Under the pieces are notes generated by a model. The model had not been told where the DNA came from. It searched no databases and worked only from the letters and a program-made list of their open reading frames with translations. A program made the translations under genes and the position numbers. 64,000 nt of DNA from Brasenia schreberi (lineage: Eukaryota > Streptophyta > Magnoliopsida > Nymphaeales > Cabombaceae). This document shows, in pieces, positions 9,960 through 22,985 of the stretch; the first letter of the stretch is position 1; every line of letters starts with the position of its first letter. The stretch lies in the NCBI GenBank assembly GCA_036023115.1, contig JAYKKT010000091.1, positions 32,013,501-32,077,500 on the forward strand. Reading direction: 5' to 3'.

Positions 9960-11930
9960 AATTTGAGCATGTAATGTCTAAGTTGTAAGTTGGAGTGATA
10001 TTCGTCCAGTATGTTCCCACTTGCACTAAGTACCTGCTCCATAGCAACAATTAAGGCTGATATAATAAAAATATCTTTTGCAATTAAAGATAAAATAGAA
10101 TGAATGCTCTCTTCACTATTTAAAAATTGTAAACTTTTCTATATCTTTGTTATTTCCAAATTCATGTGGATCATACTGAGTAGTAAGATATACTTCAAAC
10201 TAAGTCTAATCCATAGATTTGAAACGTTTGTTGAGCCTTTATTTCAAAATAAGACAAAATCAAGAGGAGGATATATGACTACAGACTATTGTTTTCTTGA
10301 ACTTGTGGAATAAGATGACTATTTTTAAAACTATAATCCTTATATAATTGGTTGATGATCAATTTTTTTATTATTGATTATATTATTAATATCCTTAAGT
10401 CCATCTAATTAAAAAGCAATATCATAAGCAATTAATATCTCTTCTAAGCAATCTGATTTTAATCTAAGGTCAATGTAACAATAACAAGGTTATAAGAAGA
10501 ATCTTTGTATAATAATAAAGTCACTTATCTATTATGTCTTACACACATAGTGAAGCAACGACCTCCTTTAAAAATATACTAACATAAACGCTGCCTCTGC
10601 AACTTGATCAACTAATAAATAGCATCTTGAATAATAAACACCACATAATAAAATAACTAATAAGTCTCTAAAGGGCATAGTTATAAACAACATTTGATAG
10701 ATCAAATTTTAATTATGTCTAACATTTTTTTGAAATATTCATGGTCTTTTACTTTTTCATTTGCAAAAATCAATCTATTGCTCAAGTTGTTAGAGTAACA
10801 CTGCAAAAAATTAATAACATATTGAATAGGTTATACTTTAAGTCTTAAAATGTTCAGATCATCTTGTATACATAAGTTAAGAACATGATAAGAATAATGG
10901 ACATAAAAGGTTTATTGCTTAAAATAAGTTAATATGTTCTTTGTAAGGCAAAAAGCAGCACATATTTTTGCAATAACATTACCAAGAGAAATAGAAATAA
11001 CCTTATAAGATAACCAATATTTTTCAAAAACTAATTGTAGTAAATAACAAGTATCTTATGCAGTATGTGACTTATCAAAGTAATGAAGTGTGTAAGAATT
11101 TTAAAAAGAAATCAACAAGTATTATGTATCCAATGAAAGTAACATTCGTGTATGCATTTAATTGCCAATTATCACTCCATATATTAATACATAGTGAAAC
11201 ACTATGATTAAGTAAAGTGAAAAGCAGAACTAACTCTTTTTTATTCCTCTATATAATGTATGCATATATCTAGTTATTGGTTGTATAGAAATAGGTATTG
11301 CTAAAGAATTATATATATTTTTTATGTAATTGACAAAATCATATTTTGACTAAAGGTAAATGGAAGATGTTCTATACACACAAACCATTCAAAGTCGTCC
11401 TAATTTCAACCAGAGTTATAATAGAAAATCCTAATATCCTAGTAGAAGTATATCCACTACCACAAGAACTTTCTTATATAGAAATTGGAGTTTGTTGAAT
11501 GTTTAAACCCACTTCTATTAAATATTTTTTCATTACAGTTTTTTGTAATGTGTCATAGCCTTATGTAAATTTAAGGTTACAGAACTTCACACACTAGTTG
11601 CACTTTGCTTGATTAAGAATACTATAATTATCGTATAGTTTTATAAAATGAATCTTGAAAAGGCCCACTCTTGTGGCTTGACTTTTAAAGGCATCTTCTT
11701 ATATTGATCGTGGTTGTATTTAGTGGTAAAATAGTCTCTTGTACGAATGAAGCATTACTGCCACAAATGATATCGATAATGCTTTCGTGGTTTAGTAGTA
11801 TCGGCAGAGATCCTTGTGAAATATGATTGACTTCAAATTTTACCAAAAATGACTTTTTCTTTGTTCCGGTAGTGGGAAGTGCCATCACTATGGTTAACCA
11901 TTGATTTGGCAAAAATGCAAACTAAGAGTC
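9960..11930 (-). pseudogene. hAT-superfamily transposase relic
   Basis: Minus-strand frames give a colinear but broken hAT transposase. A GTKKKSF-type N-terminal stretch (about 11870) possibly belongs to a BED finger. Next come WSDNWQLNAYTNVTFI (about 11180), SISLGNVIAK then VLNLCIQDDLNILRL (about 10980-10830; the typical form is HILNLxVQDGL), and finally SASGNILDEYHSNL (about 10050-10000), which matches the C-terminal dimerisation motif (SxGGRVLDxYRSSL). Many stops and frameshifts interrupt it. Terminal inverted repeats were not identified. A shorter relative lies at 13560-13830. Confidence 0.65.
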
Positions 11931-12066
11931 ATGAAAGAAATATTGAGAAACTAACAAATAGTTGTATGAAATTATAAACTATGAACAAAGAAGAGAACAA
12001 GTGTAAAAAGAAAGGAGCGACAAGAATTAGTAAGCACCAAGCAATGAGCTCAAAGACTTGAAATGC

Positions 12067-12173
<107 letters not shown>

Positions 12174-12689
12174 AAGGGTTGAAGACTTAAAAGGCCTAAT
12201 GATAAATTTGTTAAATCCGAATGTCAAAGATGTTCAAAGCGACTGCAGGTAGTATTCAAGTTTTGAGTTTTGAACCTCACTGGCCAAACAAAATACAAAA
12301 TTCATTGAACATTCTGTTGAGTATTTTAAAATTTAAAAATATCAATAAACAGTATATACTTTTAACACTTTATAAAATGTTAAATTGAAATGTCAAAAGT
12401 CAACGAATGATGTGTGCAGTCAGTCATTCACACCTATTTTTTCAAGCTTTAATATTTTATAATTTTTAATTTAAAATTTGACAAAACCGGATGTCTAGTC
12501 CAGTTAAAAATGATAGATGATCGGCCCATGTCATATGGGCCGGTCATCATCGCATAGTGACAGGCTGGATGAATATTTCTCATACATATATAATATATCA
12601 TTTTGTAAGAGAGGGTCGACTCAAATAACCGGCCGCCATGGCTTGTAATCTCACGTCAGTCAACGAAGGGATGACACTAATGTATCTTC

Positions 12690-14310
12690 ACCTATGGGAG
12701 GGGGAGCCAAGCCTAAATGAAAAAGGAAGAGGGTTATTAGATAGCCTAAGACTACCACGGTTTTAGTTGGTTGAAATATGGGCATATCAATTGATCCAAA
12801 ATATACCCAATATTTGATCCAACACTGATCCCACCGGTTTGATCGTATTACCTGATAGGAAATCTTAATACACTTCGAATTCAGTATGAAAATTCACATA
12901 TCTTTGGAAATAGCCATAATATCATTACAGGTCCTACACATCCCAGTCCAAATACAGTACTTATTTGAGTTTCATTTTGCTCTTTTATGTTTAGATCCAT
13001 ATTCAAATCCACATCAATTTACATATTTTCCAAATAAGTTGTATGCCGTAAGCTGCTCTGGGCAAAATCATTTAGAGCTACTAGTAGTATGTGGTGCAGA
13101 TGGGTCAGATATAGTGAGAGATTTTATCAGAATCCAATCTTATTGCGAGGTAGGATCTTTAAAACAAGACTATTTGAATGACATTGGATTTCCACGATTC
13201 ACTTTTCCAGACCGAGTATGATCTAGTTTGTACTGCAAGCTAGGCAGGGGTGTATTATTCAATTGCATTTCTCCTTGTGTTTTGTTTTGCCTGAGACTCG
13301 ATACTACTGAGATTTGCTATTTGTGTATGGCTATGTGAACCATCATCTGTCGTCTTTTTTCTTTTTCCTTTTTGTTGATTTGTCAATCATGTTCGAAATC
13401 CTTGTTTGGTCACCTTCTGTGGACTGAATTATCGGTCGCAATCTTATACAAACAAGTACATGACAAGAACAACAAATATTAAAAAATTTACCACATAAAA
13501 TAAGTTGATATATATTTTACAAGTCATAAAAAGAAAATATATTTACGACAAGATTATCAAGTCAAATGACAAAAAAATTATAAGATAACAGATGTTATTC
13601 AAAAACTGACTTTAATAAATAACAAGTACTTTATGTAGTAGGTGACTTATCAAAACGAAGTGTAAGAACATATTGTAAAATTGACAAATATCATCTATCC
13701 AATGAACAATAATACCCATGTATGTACAACTATCATTCTATATATTGGTGCATAGCGAAACACACTGATTAAAAAAAGTGAAAAATGCAGTTAACTCTTT
13801 TCTCATATAATTATATTATATTATATATTATAAGAGAGAGATTTTACTGGAACGACCAACTAGCCAGTCATTTCATGTCAGCCGGCTAGGGAGCGGGCTC
13901 CAATGTATCTTCACCTAAGCTGGATCCAAGCCTAGATGAGAAAGGAAGAGGTTGCATTAGGTAGCTGACCGCTAGCATAAGGCTTGCATGGTTGTAGTTG
14001 ATTAAAATATTGGCATATCAATTGATCCAAAATATCCAATATTTGATCCATTACTGATCTCATTTGTTTGATCATGTATCCCGAAAGCAAATCTTCATAC
14101 ACTTTGAATTTGGTATCAAAATTCACATGAATATACATTTGTGCAATATCCAAAATATCACTATAGATACTAGGCACCCTAATCCAAATACAGTAACTTA
14201 TTTGAATTTCATTTTTCCCTTTTCATGTCTGTATCCAAATTCAACTCCACATTCATTTACATATTTTCCAAATAAGTTCCATATGGTAAGCCGCTCTGGA
14301 CCAAATCATT
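12690..14310. repeat. Two diverged direct repeats flanking a hAT fragment
   Basis: About 12690-13090 and 13905-14310 are diverged direct repeats, offset by about 1.23 kb. Shared words include GGCATATCAATTGATCCAAA, ATTTACATATTTTCCAAATA and AAATCATTTAGAG. Between them, 13560-13830 matches part of the hAT relic (11010-11260). The repeats contain GATCCAA/TTGATCC motifs and no credible coding sequence. They may be the ends or flanks of a non-autonomous transposon, or a segmental duplication. Confidence 0.6.
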
Positions 14311-14599
14311 TAGAGACCTATAAAAAATTATCAATATCGACACAATGAATGGCGATAACGGATCGGAGCATCAACGGAATCTCATCTATGGGACCTATAC
14401 CACCCAACTATGTTCGTGAGCTACCAGGGACATTCGGTCCTCATGGTTGAGCCTACGTCCATTTAAGACTTATGTTTTGGGTCTGGTTGAGGGCACATTA
14501 TGGTCTCTTTTGAAAGCTAGTAAATGGTGCAGATGGGTCAATTCGATTCAGATCAGATAAAATCACCAAGTTGAAAGAAAAGAGTACCCTATGTCATTT

Positions 14600-17110
14600 T
14601 TGTATTTTATCGGCACTATCAAATGTTTTATTCGACGTTTATAATTTTTTTCCTTGCACGACAGCGAAAGGTCTGTAGGTTGCCTTGGATTGGAAATAAA
14701 ATACTAAGACATCGGTCTTGAAAAATATTCTCTTGCTAAGTTTCTTAAGTATCAAATGATAGAGGGAAAATCTATGACCGAACACGCTCACGAGTTTCAG
14801 TTTTTTATACCATAGTATGAAAGAAGCCAAGATGGAGTTCTATAACAAGTTTATTGTTATGCCTATTATTGAGAAATTTCTTAAGTCTTGAGAAGGGTTT
14901 CGACCTAGATTTAAGTATAAAAAGGGTAAGATGACCCTTGATAACCTCATGGTAGACCAATGTGCTTGTTAGTGATGGATATATATCCCTTAAACCCCAT
15001 CTTCTTTCTATTTATGAACCACAGTATTGGATTATAGACATTGGTGCTAATGTACAATTTTGTACTGATCAATCTTTGTTTGTGTCTTATCAGACCGTTT
15101 GTGGGAGAACTGCGACCTTAAGGGATCATTCGTCTGCCAAAGTATGGTCAACATGGTGGTGACCACTGCGTCTACTAGTGACGAGTATCTATCCTTTAAA
15201 CCCTATCTACTGTATATTTGTTAACCACAATACTAGATAATAGACACTGGGGCTAATATACACGTTTATGCTGACCAATCATTGTTTGTGTCTTACCAGG
15301 TTATTTGTGGGAGAACTATGACTTTAGAGGATCATTCGACTACTGAAGTTAAGGACGAAGGGCGTGTAGACTTTAAGTTTTCTTTAAGAAAGGTTGTAAC
15401 TCCAACTCTTGAGGGACTTAGACACATTCCAACTATTCACCGGAATATCCTCAATAGTTTTTCTTTAGTTACGGAGGGATTAAGGTTAGATTGCAAATAT
15501 AATAAAGTCATAATTATATTACTTAGTACAGAGTGTTTCTTATGAAGGACTATTTAATTGATGTAGAGGATTTGTTTAAAATCTATGTAGAACCAATTAT
15601 TGATTATTGTATGAATTTTAATGTTAATAATAAAACTTCTACTTCTGCTTCTTCTTCTTCTTTTTTATAATATTGAATCATTTGATGTATGAAATACTAG
15701 GTTGGGACATGTAAACTTTGATTTTATAAAAAAAATGATAAACTTAAACCTTATCTCTAAAATTGCAATAGATAGAATACACAAATGTAGTATATGTGTG
15801 CAAGCGAAGAAACATAGAAAATCTTTTCATACAATTGAAAAAAATCTAAGATTTTGAATTTGTTCCACATTGATATTTGTGAATTCAATGAAATGACTAC
15901 AAGAGATAACAAAAGATATTTATTACATTTATTGATAATTGTATTAGATACTCTTATATTTACTTCCTTAAAAGTAAAGATGAAGCTTTAGAAAAGTTTC
16001 AAATATTTAGAAATGAAGGTCAAAGTCAAACAGACAATGTACTTAAATGATTAAGGTCTAATAGTGAAGAAGAGTATACCTCAAACCTTTTTGAAGAATA
16101 TTGTCAAAACAATGATATTGTTTATGAGGTTATTATTTCGTATTCTCCCTAATTTAATGGGATAACTGAATGGAAGAATAGAACCATATTTGATATGATT
16201 AATATTTTACCAGGATTACCTACGTCGTTTTGCGAAGGGAAGCTTTGAATATGATTTGCCATATTTTTAATAAAGTTCATAAGGAAAGTAGTCCTTTTGA
16301 GTTTTGAAAGAGTCGAAACAATAATATCAAATATCTCAAAGTATACGGTGTCTTGCAAAAGTATTTATCCATGAACACAAGAGAAAGAAATTGAGACTTA
16401 AAATAGTGAATGCTATATTTCTGAGTTATGTAGACACGTTATGCGTACAGATTCTTGGTCATTAAAACTGATACTTCTGGTATAGATGTTAATACAATAG
16501 TTGAGCTCTTTGATGCTACATTCTTTGATAATGTATTTTTCATGAAGGTTTTTTTAGAAATTATGAATCTACTATTGGTTTCATCCCCGATCATGTGAAA
16601 AGGATAACAAATGTAGGGTGACCCTGATTGTGTTGTTTTTAGATCATATGATTCTTAGGAAATAACTGAATCAAGAAAAAGTAAATGCCCCATAATATCA
16701 AAGGACTTTGAAAGTGACTTTGTTACTTTCAATGTCGATGATGGTCTTATCACCTTCCAACAAGCTATAGCTTCACTCGAAGTTAAGTTTTGGAAGGAAA
16801 TCGTTAATGATGAAATCCGATCAATTCTTTTCAATGACACTTGAGAATTGGTGAATTTGCTTATTGGTTGTTTTATTATGAGTAGCAAGTGGATCTTTAA
16901 CAAGAAAATGAATGAAGACAGAACAATCAATAAGTATAAGCCTATGTTAGTTGTCAAGTAATACATACAAAAGAAAAGATTAGATTACTTCGATACCTAT
17001 TCTCTAATTTTTCAAATAGCACTAGTATCCATATATGACCTCACAATCCATCAAATAGATGTGAATATTGCTTTCTTTGAATGTGATCAAGTCTTAGGAC
17101 AGGATGGTAG
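14600..17110 (+). pseudogene. Ty1/Copia polyprotein relic
   Basis: Fragments in order on the plus strand are: gag (EGKSMTEHAHEFQ at about 14760, KKGKMTLDNLMVDQ at about 14920), protease (WIIDIGANVQ at 15028 and a second copy IIDTGANIHVYADQS at about 15237), pre-integrase (15690-15800), integrase core (FIDNCIRYSYIYFLKSKDEA at about 15930, FNGITEWKNRTIF at about 16150) and the start of RT (KFWKEIVNDEI at about 16790, SSKWIFNKKMNEDRTI at about 16880, HQIDVNIAFFE at about 17050). RT motifs beyond this, including YVDD, are missing. Numerous stops are present. The protease region is tandemly duplicated with an offset of 206 bp. Confidence 0.75.
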
Positions 17111-17699
17111 CAGTTTATCCTTAGAGATGCCAACTAAGTGATCGACATTGTGCGACCATAATAGGAAAATTAAGTTGTTATCTAAAGTCAATCATGATAC
17201 AAGATACGGATGCACGGTCATTAATGCATCGCCCCTAAAGATTACATTATAGCCTTTTATTATGTTATTATCTATAAACACCTTTACACTCAAGGTTCAG
17301 GTTCAAGAAGTATGTTCATCTAGTTCCTGTAAGGGTAATATTGGATAACTCAGGTAACGGTTTAAACCGAAAGGTATCATTACTTAAAGTATAATATGCA
17401 GGTTGGTTTGGGAGGACACTTTTATACTTTAGAACTTTGTAGAGGATTATTAGATTCAATGTTAATTAAGTTGGGTTAATTAAACCTATGTACATCAATA
17501 ACATTTAGTTCATGTTGATATCCATAAATATTCAATTGATGAATCATTGATATATGTGAAAGTTTTAAAGTGTAAAAAGTTACACGTAAGGAACTTGTGC
17601 ATGACCAAGAGGAGACAAAGTTTACTCCCATATTAAAGAATGATGCAAACCCACATGTTGTTTTATATAGTTGGTAGCTCATGAACCTTAGTTCAAAGA

Positions 17700-18290
17700 G
17701 CTTAGAGAGGATATGTTATACCACACACATGCCCATAAGGTCGGGCTTGGGTTTGAGTTTGTGTTCGTGTTTAGGAATTGTCTTTGCTCTATCTTTTTGC
17801 ACAAAAAACTTTTAATCTAATGATCGAGAGTGTCTACTCAAGAAAGTTTACGGGATGAAGAAGTGCATCATTTGGATCGCATCCATAATCCATGATCTAT
17901 CATGACATCTATAAATAAGAGATTAGAGCTCTCTAATCACAGACTTTTAAATGAAGCATTCTCTTTCCTCTCGCTTCTTCTCACTACTCTCCTTCTGCCC
18001 GTGCTATTCTCTATGGTTGTGTGACTGCTCTCTACCGTCCTTCTCCTTCAACCAGAAGTGATTGAAGCATGACCGAAGTTGACTCAAGAATAAGTATATA
18101 GCTTTGAGTTGTGTATGTGTTTTATCTTACAAGAAAGGTATAGGTACCCCATACATACTTTATAGCGGGACGCTTACTTCTATAAAGTAAGTCCACAAGG
18201 GTGACTCACACATATAAGTTTCTTTTCTTATTATTGCTTCTTCTTTTAATTTTCGTATGGTTTGTTCATGACTTATTTCGAATATCTGCG
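17700..18290 (+). repeat. Possible LTR of the 14.6-17.1 kb Copia relic
   Basis: This stretch has features of an LTR: a TATA-like TATAAATAAGAG at about 17911, then a pyrimidine-rich leader (TCTCTTTCCTCTCGCTTCTTC), and no coding potential. It follows the Copia relic in the same orientation. I found no second copy in the window to confirm it, so the call is tentative. Confidence 0.35.
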
Positions 18291-18393
18291 ACGATGGTTG
18301 ATTGAGGCATGTTTATAATTGCTGCATATTGATTTATTATGCATGTATTTCTATGGATTTTTCTATAAGATACTACCGGTAAACCTAAGCTAC

Positions 18394-18707
18394 AAAAGTG
18401 ATCCTCTTTTTATGGGGGTGTTCTCATCGAAACTTTCTTCATAATTCAAGCTAGAGATGCTCATACTTCCTTTAGATTCTTGCGCTGCACGCACACCTTC
18501 AGAGCAGATAATCTCCTGAACAACGAAGTGCAACAGGTTCATCTTCCCGTCCGTTCCTTTCACATCTGACAAATTTACTAATGTGCCCAGTTTGAATGCT
18601 TGAGCACCTCCATAGTAAGTCCCCTCGTTCATTCGATTCCGAGTTTTAAGAACAGCTTCCAGGAGTTTCATGAAAAGACGGCTACTTCTGAGTTCTTTGA
18701 AAGCCAC
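18394..18707 (-). pseudogene. Formin FH2 exon, last one found
   Basis: The acceptor TCCTATAG precedes 18707. The exon reads [60 protein letters not shown] and [12 protein letters not shown], matching plant FH2 almost residue for residue, and is open to the donor TTTT|GTAGCT at about 18394. This is the best preserved exon. The following exon (beginning SLGLQVVSGL in relatives) is not visible in the remaining 18.4 kb, which is occupied by Copia, hAT and Gypsy sequence. Confidence 0.9.
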
Positions 18708-18915
18708 CTATAGGAAAAAACACCCCACTGTGAGTATGCAATAGAAGGTCGACGCCAAATTTCGCCTCAATTTAAAGATAATAGATTTATCACACTCTCA
18801 AGAAACCGCTAGAAGCTTCCAGTCCTAAATGCCAAATTTCGCAAAAGGTATATACTTTATTTATATAGAAAAAAGACAAACAAACATGAAAAAGATTCCT
18901 TTCAACCAAACTTAC

Positions 18916-19150
18916 CTCTAGAGTCATCAAGGACGTTTTAATATTAGCCACGTCCTCCTCAAGAATTTCCACGAGCAGCAATGCATCGAGCCTTTTGAAA
19001 GCAAAAGGGATGTCCACTAAAGTCTTTAGAAACCGTTCAGTAGGCCCAAGATGTGCAATATACCAGTGTAGGCTTGAAGTTTATATTCTTCTTCGGCAGT
19101 AGGTTCCATCTTTAATAAAGTTTGAATCAGCTCAATGCCAAGTTCAATTC
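18916..19150 (-). pseudogene. Formin FH2 exon with single-base deletion
   Basis: The acceptor AAATCAG precedes 19150. The reading joins in phase to the upstream exon to give LLEGIELGIELIQTLLKM (family: LLEGNELPVELLQTLLKM), then TAEEEYKLQAYTG. A frame change near 19065 follows: the sequence between YTG and AHLGPTERFL is one base short for the two residues expected there. After it comes FLKTLVDIPFAFKRLDALL and a donor GAG|GTAAGT at 18916. The conserved fold of the FH2 knob region is evident. Confidence 0.88.
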
Positions 19151-19709
19151 CTGATTTATGAAAATAAGGTTATATAATTAAAAGAAACTACGAGACCACA
19201 AGGAACTATGAGACAACAAAAAAAAAAAAACATTGCTAGACTAATTATATAATTAAAAGAACAGATTATGAGTCAGTAAAAGTCTTATGCATGAGTCTGC
19301 TTATCTATTGGAGTTGGAATCGGATCCTTAAAGTATAAGCCATATTTGTGTCCCTCCTCTGCTACAGTGTAGTGCTATGTGAATTCGCCCATCATCCAAG
19401 ACACGCCCCATGATGCTTTATTGAGAAGCAAATGTAGCGAAAGACTCGCACACCTGTTACTTTTCAATCATCTATGCCACAAAGTGCTCTCAAGGAACCA
19501 GGAATGGTAGATAATAAACTTGCATACGATAAAAAGGCAGGCAGCCATAAGTCAAAGAGCTGTAGGAGCTCTTTTCAGAAAATTCAGAAAGTTACAGTGA
19601 GGAAGTTGGCACTCCCAAATGGACGCCAAAGGGTAGAATTTTCCTATTCGTATCCACGAGCATGAATGAGGTTTCACTACCATTGAAGCCAAAATTGTGG
19701 AATTATATG

Positions 19710-22700
19710 CAGTGTTATCCGTATCGTGGGCCACCACGATACGATACGGGAGGGTGTATCGGAAATGGTAGTGTATCGCACCGTATCACACGATACGCCC
19801 TGGGACCCTTATAAAGGGTCCCCGACCGACCGAAACCCGTGATTTTTCGCGGGTTTACTCTCTCCTCTTGGGTTCCTCAAGCTTCCTAAGAGCCAGTTTT
19901 CACCTCCTTAGTGTTCAAAACTCCAAAATCGTGCCCTACGGTGTCCGTGCAAGCCTCCAAACTCAGATTTTGGTATATTTTTAATGTTTTTTCTATTTTT
20001 TCCCTTTATATTTATTGTTTTTTATGTTATTTCATTTTTTTTAATAATAAAATATGAAGTTATTAAGTGTGTGCATACGATTTTTATTGCATTCATGAAG
20101 TGGGAGACACTCGATTTGAGTGTTATTTGAACATTGGGGGATTTACGAAGTGCTTTTATTTTCAGGTTTTTGTTTGAATTAAAGTACTCGATTGAGATGG
20201 CAGGAAGGGGTGGTAGAGACTCTCATTATCGGTTTGATGATCCGGCATGACAGTGGGGTATACCAGTTGAGAGTTCAAGATTAAAAATTAGATGTTTATT
20301 TTGTGAAAAGGTGGTTGGTGGTGGAATTTAAAGATTGAAACACCACCTAGCAGGAACTAGGAAAGAAGTTGCTCCATGCACAGGCAGAGTTAGAAGTTTG
20401 CCAGAAGGTATTAAATGGCAATGCCTGCAGATGATTGAGAGCATATAAGAACGGAGACAACAAAAGGATGATTTTCAGATGTATGAAAAAGTTGATGATG
20501 CTACTGCCACTAGATTTGGATTCACTGATAGTTTGCCTTTAGATGCTAGAACAGATATTGGTAGTAGCAGTTCACGAGTGCCTACTAGAGGAAAGAGGAT
20601 TGCAGCTGAAGACTTTGGAGGTAGCAAAAGAGGAAGTTCAGGAAGGAGTAGAAGAAGAGCTTCTTCTACCATACATTCATTCTTTCCTCCTTCCACTACA
20701 CCTAGTACTCAACCTGGAATTCGTGCTGCTATGGCTTCAGAAAACTGCATGATCAAGCAGACCTTGCAGTGGGAAAATGGTTTTATGATGCATGCATTCC
20801 ATTTAATGAAGCCAATAATTTTCATTTTCAAGTAATGACAGATGTAATTGCTAACATTGGTCCAAGATACAGGATGCCCTCTTATCAAAAGTTGAGAGAG
20901 AAGATATTAGATCAGACCGTCATTGAAGTGCAACAATATTGTTCGACTTTAAGATAGTCGTGGAAGAAAACGGAATGCACTATCATGGTAGATGGATGGA
21001 CCGATAGGTGAGGAAGGATATTTCTAAACTTTCTTGTATATTGTCCTAAAGGACTCATGTTTTTGATATCTCTAGATATGTCAGAGGAGAGACACACTAT
21101 AGAGATCCAATGACAGGAATTTGATAAGGTTATACAGGAGGTTGGACTAGAGAATGTAATCCAATTGATTACAGATAATGCAGCTAACTACAAAGCAGTT
21201 GGGAAGGAGTTACTTGATATTTATGAGACTTTCTATTGGACACCATGTGCAACCCATTGTTTAGATCTCATCCTTGAGGACATTGGTGAGATGGATAAAA
21301 TAAAGGCAGCAACTGAGTGTTGCCAAGATATTACAAAATTTATTTACAATCATGCATTTATTTTGTGTATGATGAGGAGATATACAGAAGGTGTAGAGCT
21401 TCTTTGCACAATTATAACTCGGTTCGCAACAAACTTCTTATCTGTACAGAGTATTGTGAGTTAGAAGCAAGCTTTGAAGAGAATGTTTTCCTCAGATGAG
21501 TGGTAACAATTTGCAGAGTTGCCTCAAAATAGAAGAAATAGAAAGTTGAATGAGATTGTAGAAATATTTTTTAGAAGTTCATTTTGGAATATATGTGTGA
21601 GATTATTGAAAATTACTTGTCCTTTAGTGAAAGTTTTGAGATTAAATGATAGTGAGGATAAACCATCTATGGGCTACCTTTATGAAGTCATGGACAGGGC
21701 AAAAGAAGCCATCAAAAATAATTTTAATGAAAAAAAGAGAGATTATGTACCCGTGTGGAAAATAATTGATAGTAGATGGAATAAATAATTACATCAATCT
21801 ATTCATGCAGCAACATATTATCTAAACCCATCATTCAGGTACTCAGCAACCTTCAAAAGGGACGGTGAGGTTAATCGAGGAATCATTGATTGTATCGATG
21901 GATTAGTCCCTGATGAGAGCATAGCAGATGCGATACATCGAGAGATGGAGATATATGATAATGCTCTTCACCTGTTGTAATTCGCAACCGCACTACGATG
22001 CGTCCAGGTAAATTGTTTATTTTCATATTTAAGTTGCATCTTACATTACTGTGGATTATTATGTCTCTAATGTTTGTCTTTTTTTACAGATATTTGGTGA
22101 AACAGGTTTGGAAGTGATTGTACAAACCTTAGAGATTTTACAGTCAGAGTATTAAGCCAAACCTGTAGTGCAACAGGTTGTGAAAGAAATTGAAGTATTT
22201 TTCAACACATCCATACAAAAAAGCGCAATAGGTTGGAACACAAACGGCTTAATGATTTGGTTTATATTCGTTGTAACATGCACCTTCGTGAAAGGTAATG
22301 TTGTATTGCTTTCAAATTTTCAATTCAATATTGTTTAACTTCAGTTTTCAATTGTTAATATTACTTACTAATTGTTTATCTTTGTTTGTGTCGTAGGCAA
22401 TTAAAAAAAGTAAATAGAGAAGAAAGTTAGTTCGATCCAATAAGTTTGGATAATTTTGATATATTAGAAGATTGGGTTATGGAAGACACTGAAGAAAATG
22501 CCCTCCTAACAGAAGAAGACGTTGCTTGGATTAATTTGGAAGGAGCGCAACAACATTATGGAGATGAAGAATTTGATTTTAAAGAAGGTGTGGGTGTGGC
22601 TGATGATGATGATGAGGATCTGCAACAAGGAGAAGATGAAGATTATTTAGTTGATGATCCTGATTACAATTTGTAAAATGTAACATTGTATGTAATTGTA

Positions 22701-22977
22701 AACAGTGTTTGTATTTTTTTTTATTCAAAATATGTAAATTTGGATGCAATTGTTCAATCTTGAATGCTCAATCTGTACTAAACTTACATTATATGAATTT
22801 AAAGCAATTACCTGATTTTTCCTGATTTTTTCTTGATTTTTTATTTTAACTTTTTTAAATTTTTACTGATTTTTAATTAATTTTTATATTATTTTAATAT
22901 TAAAGTACGATACGATACGATATGCCCGTATTGTGGAGCCCAGCGATATACGATACGATACGCGTAAGACAACACTG
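19710..22977 (+). mobile_element. hAT transposon (3268 bp) in a formin intron
   Basis: The element has imperfect terminal repeats (left CAGTGTTATCCGTATCG; right end, reversed, CAGTGTTGTCTTACGCGTATCG) and a perfect 8-bp target duplication ATTATATG at 19702-19709 and 22978-22985, the hallmark of hAT insertion. Both subterminal regions contain repeated CGATACGATACG motifs, likely transposase-binding repeats. It lies in the 5.1-kb intron between two FH2 exons and encodes a decayed transposase. Confidence 0.93.
20197..22676 (+). pseudogene. hAT transposase, decayed
   Basis: The ATG at 20197 begins a BED zinc-finger domain (SRLKIRCLFCEKVVGGG, then RLKHHLAGT with the paired histidines). Then come NIGPRYRMPSYQKLREK (about 20850), MVDGWTD (about 20985, the first catalytic aspartate region), LITDNAANYKAVGKELL (about 21160) and WTPCATHCLDLILEDIGEMD (about 21237), all hallmarks of the hAT core. 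The C-terminal end is a separate acidic exon 22446-22676 ([17 protein letters not shown] ... [20 protein letters not shown]). Several stops (for example TGA at about 20248) and frame changes make it non-functional. Probable introns lie near 22010-22090 and 22295-22395. Confidence 0.85.
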
Positions 22978-22985
22978 ATTATATG

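Noticed and set aside
17100..17700. Continuation of Copia RT (YVDD region)
   Set aside because: I could not find RT palm motifs in any frame; the relic appears truncated here.
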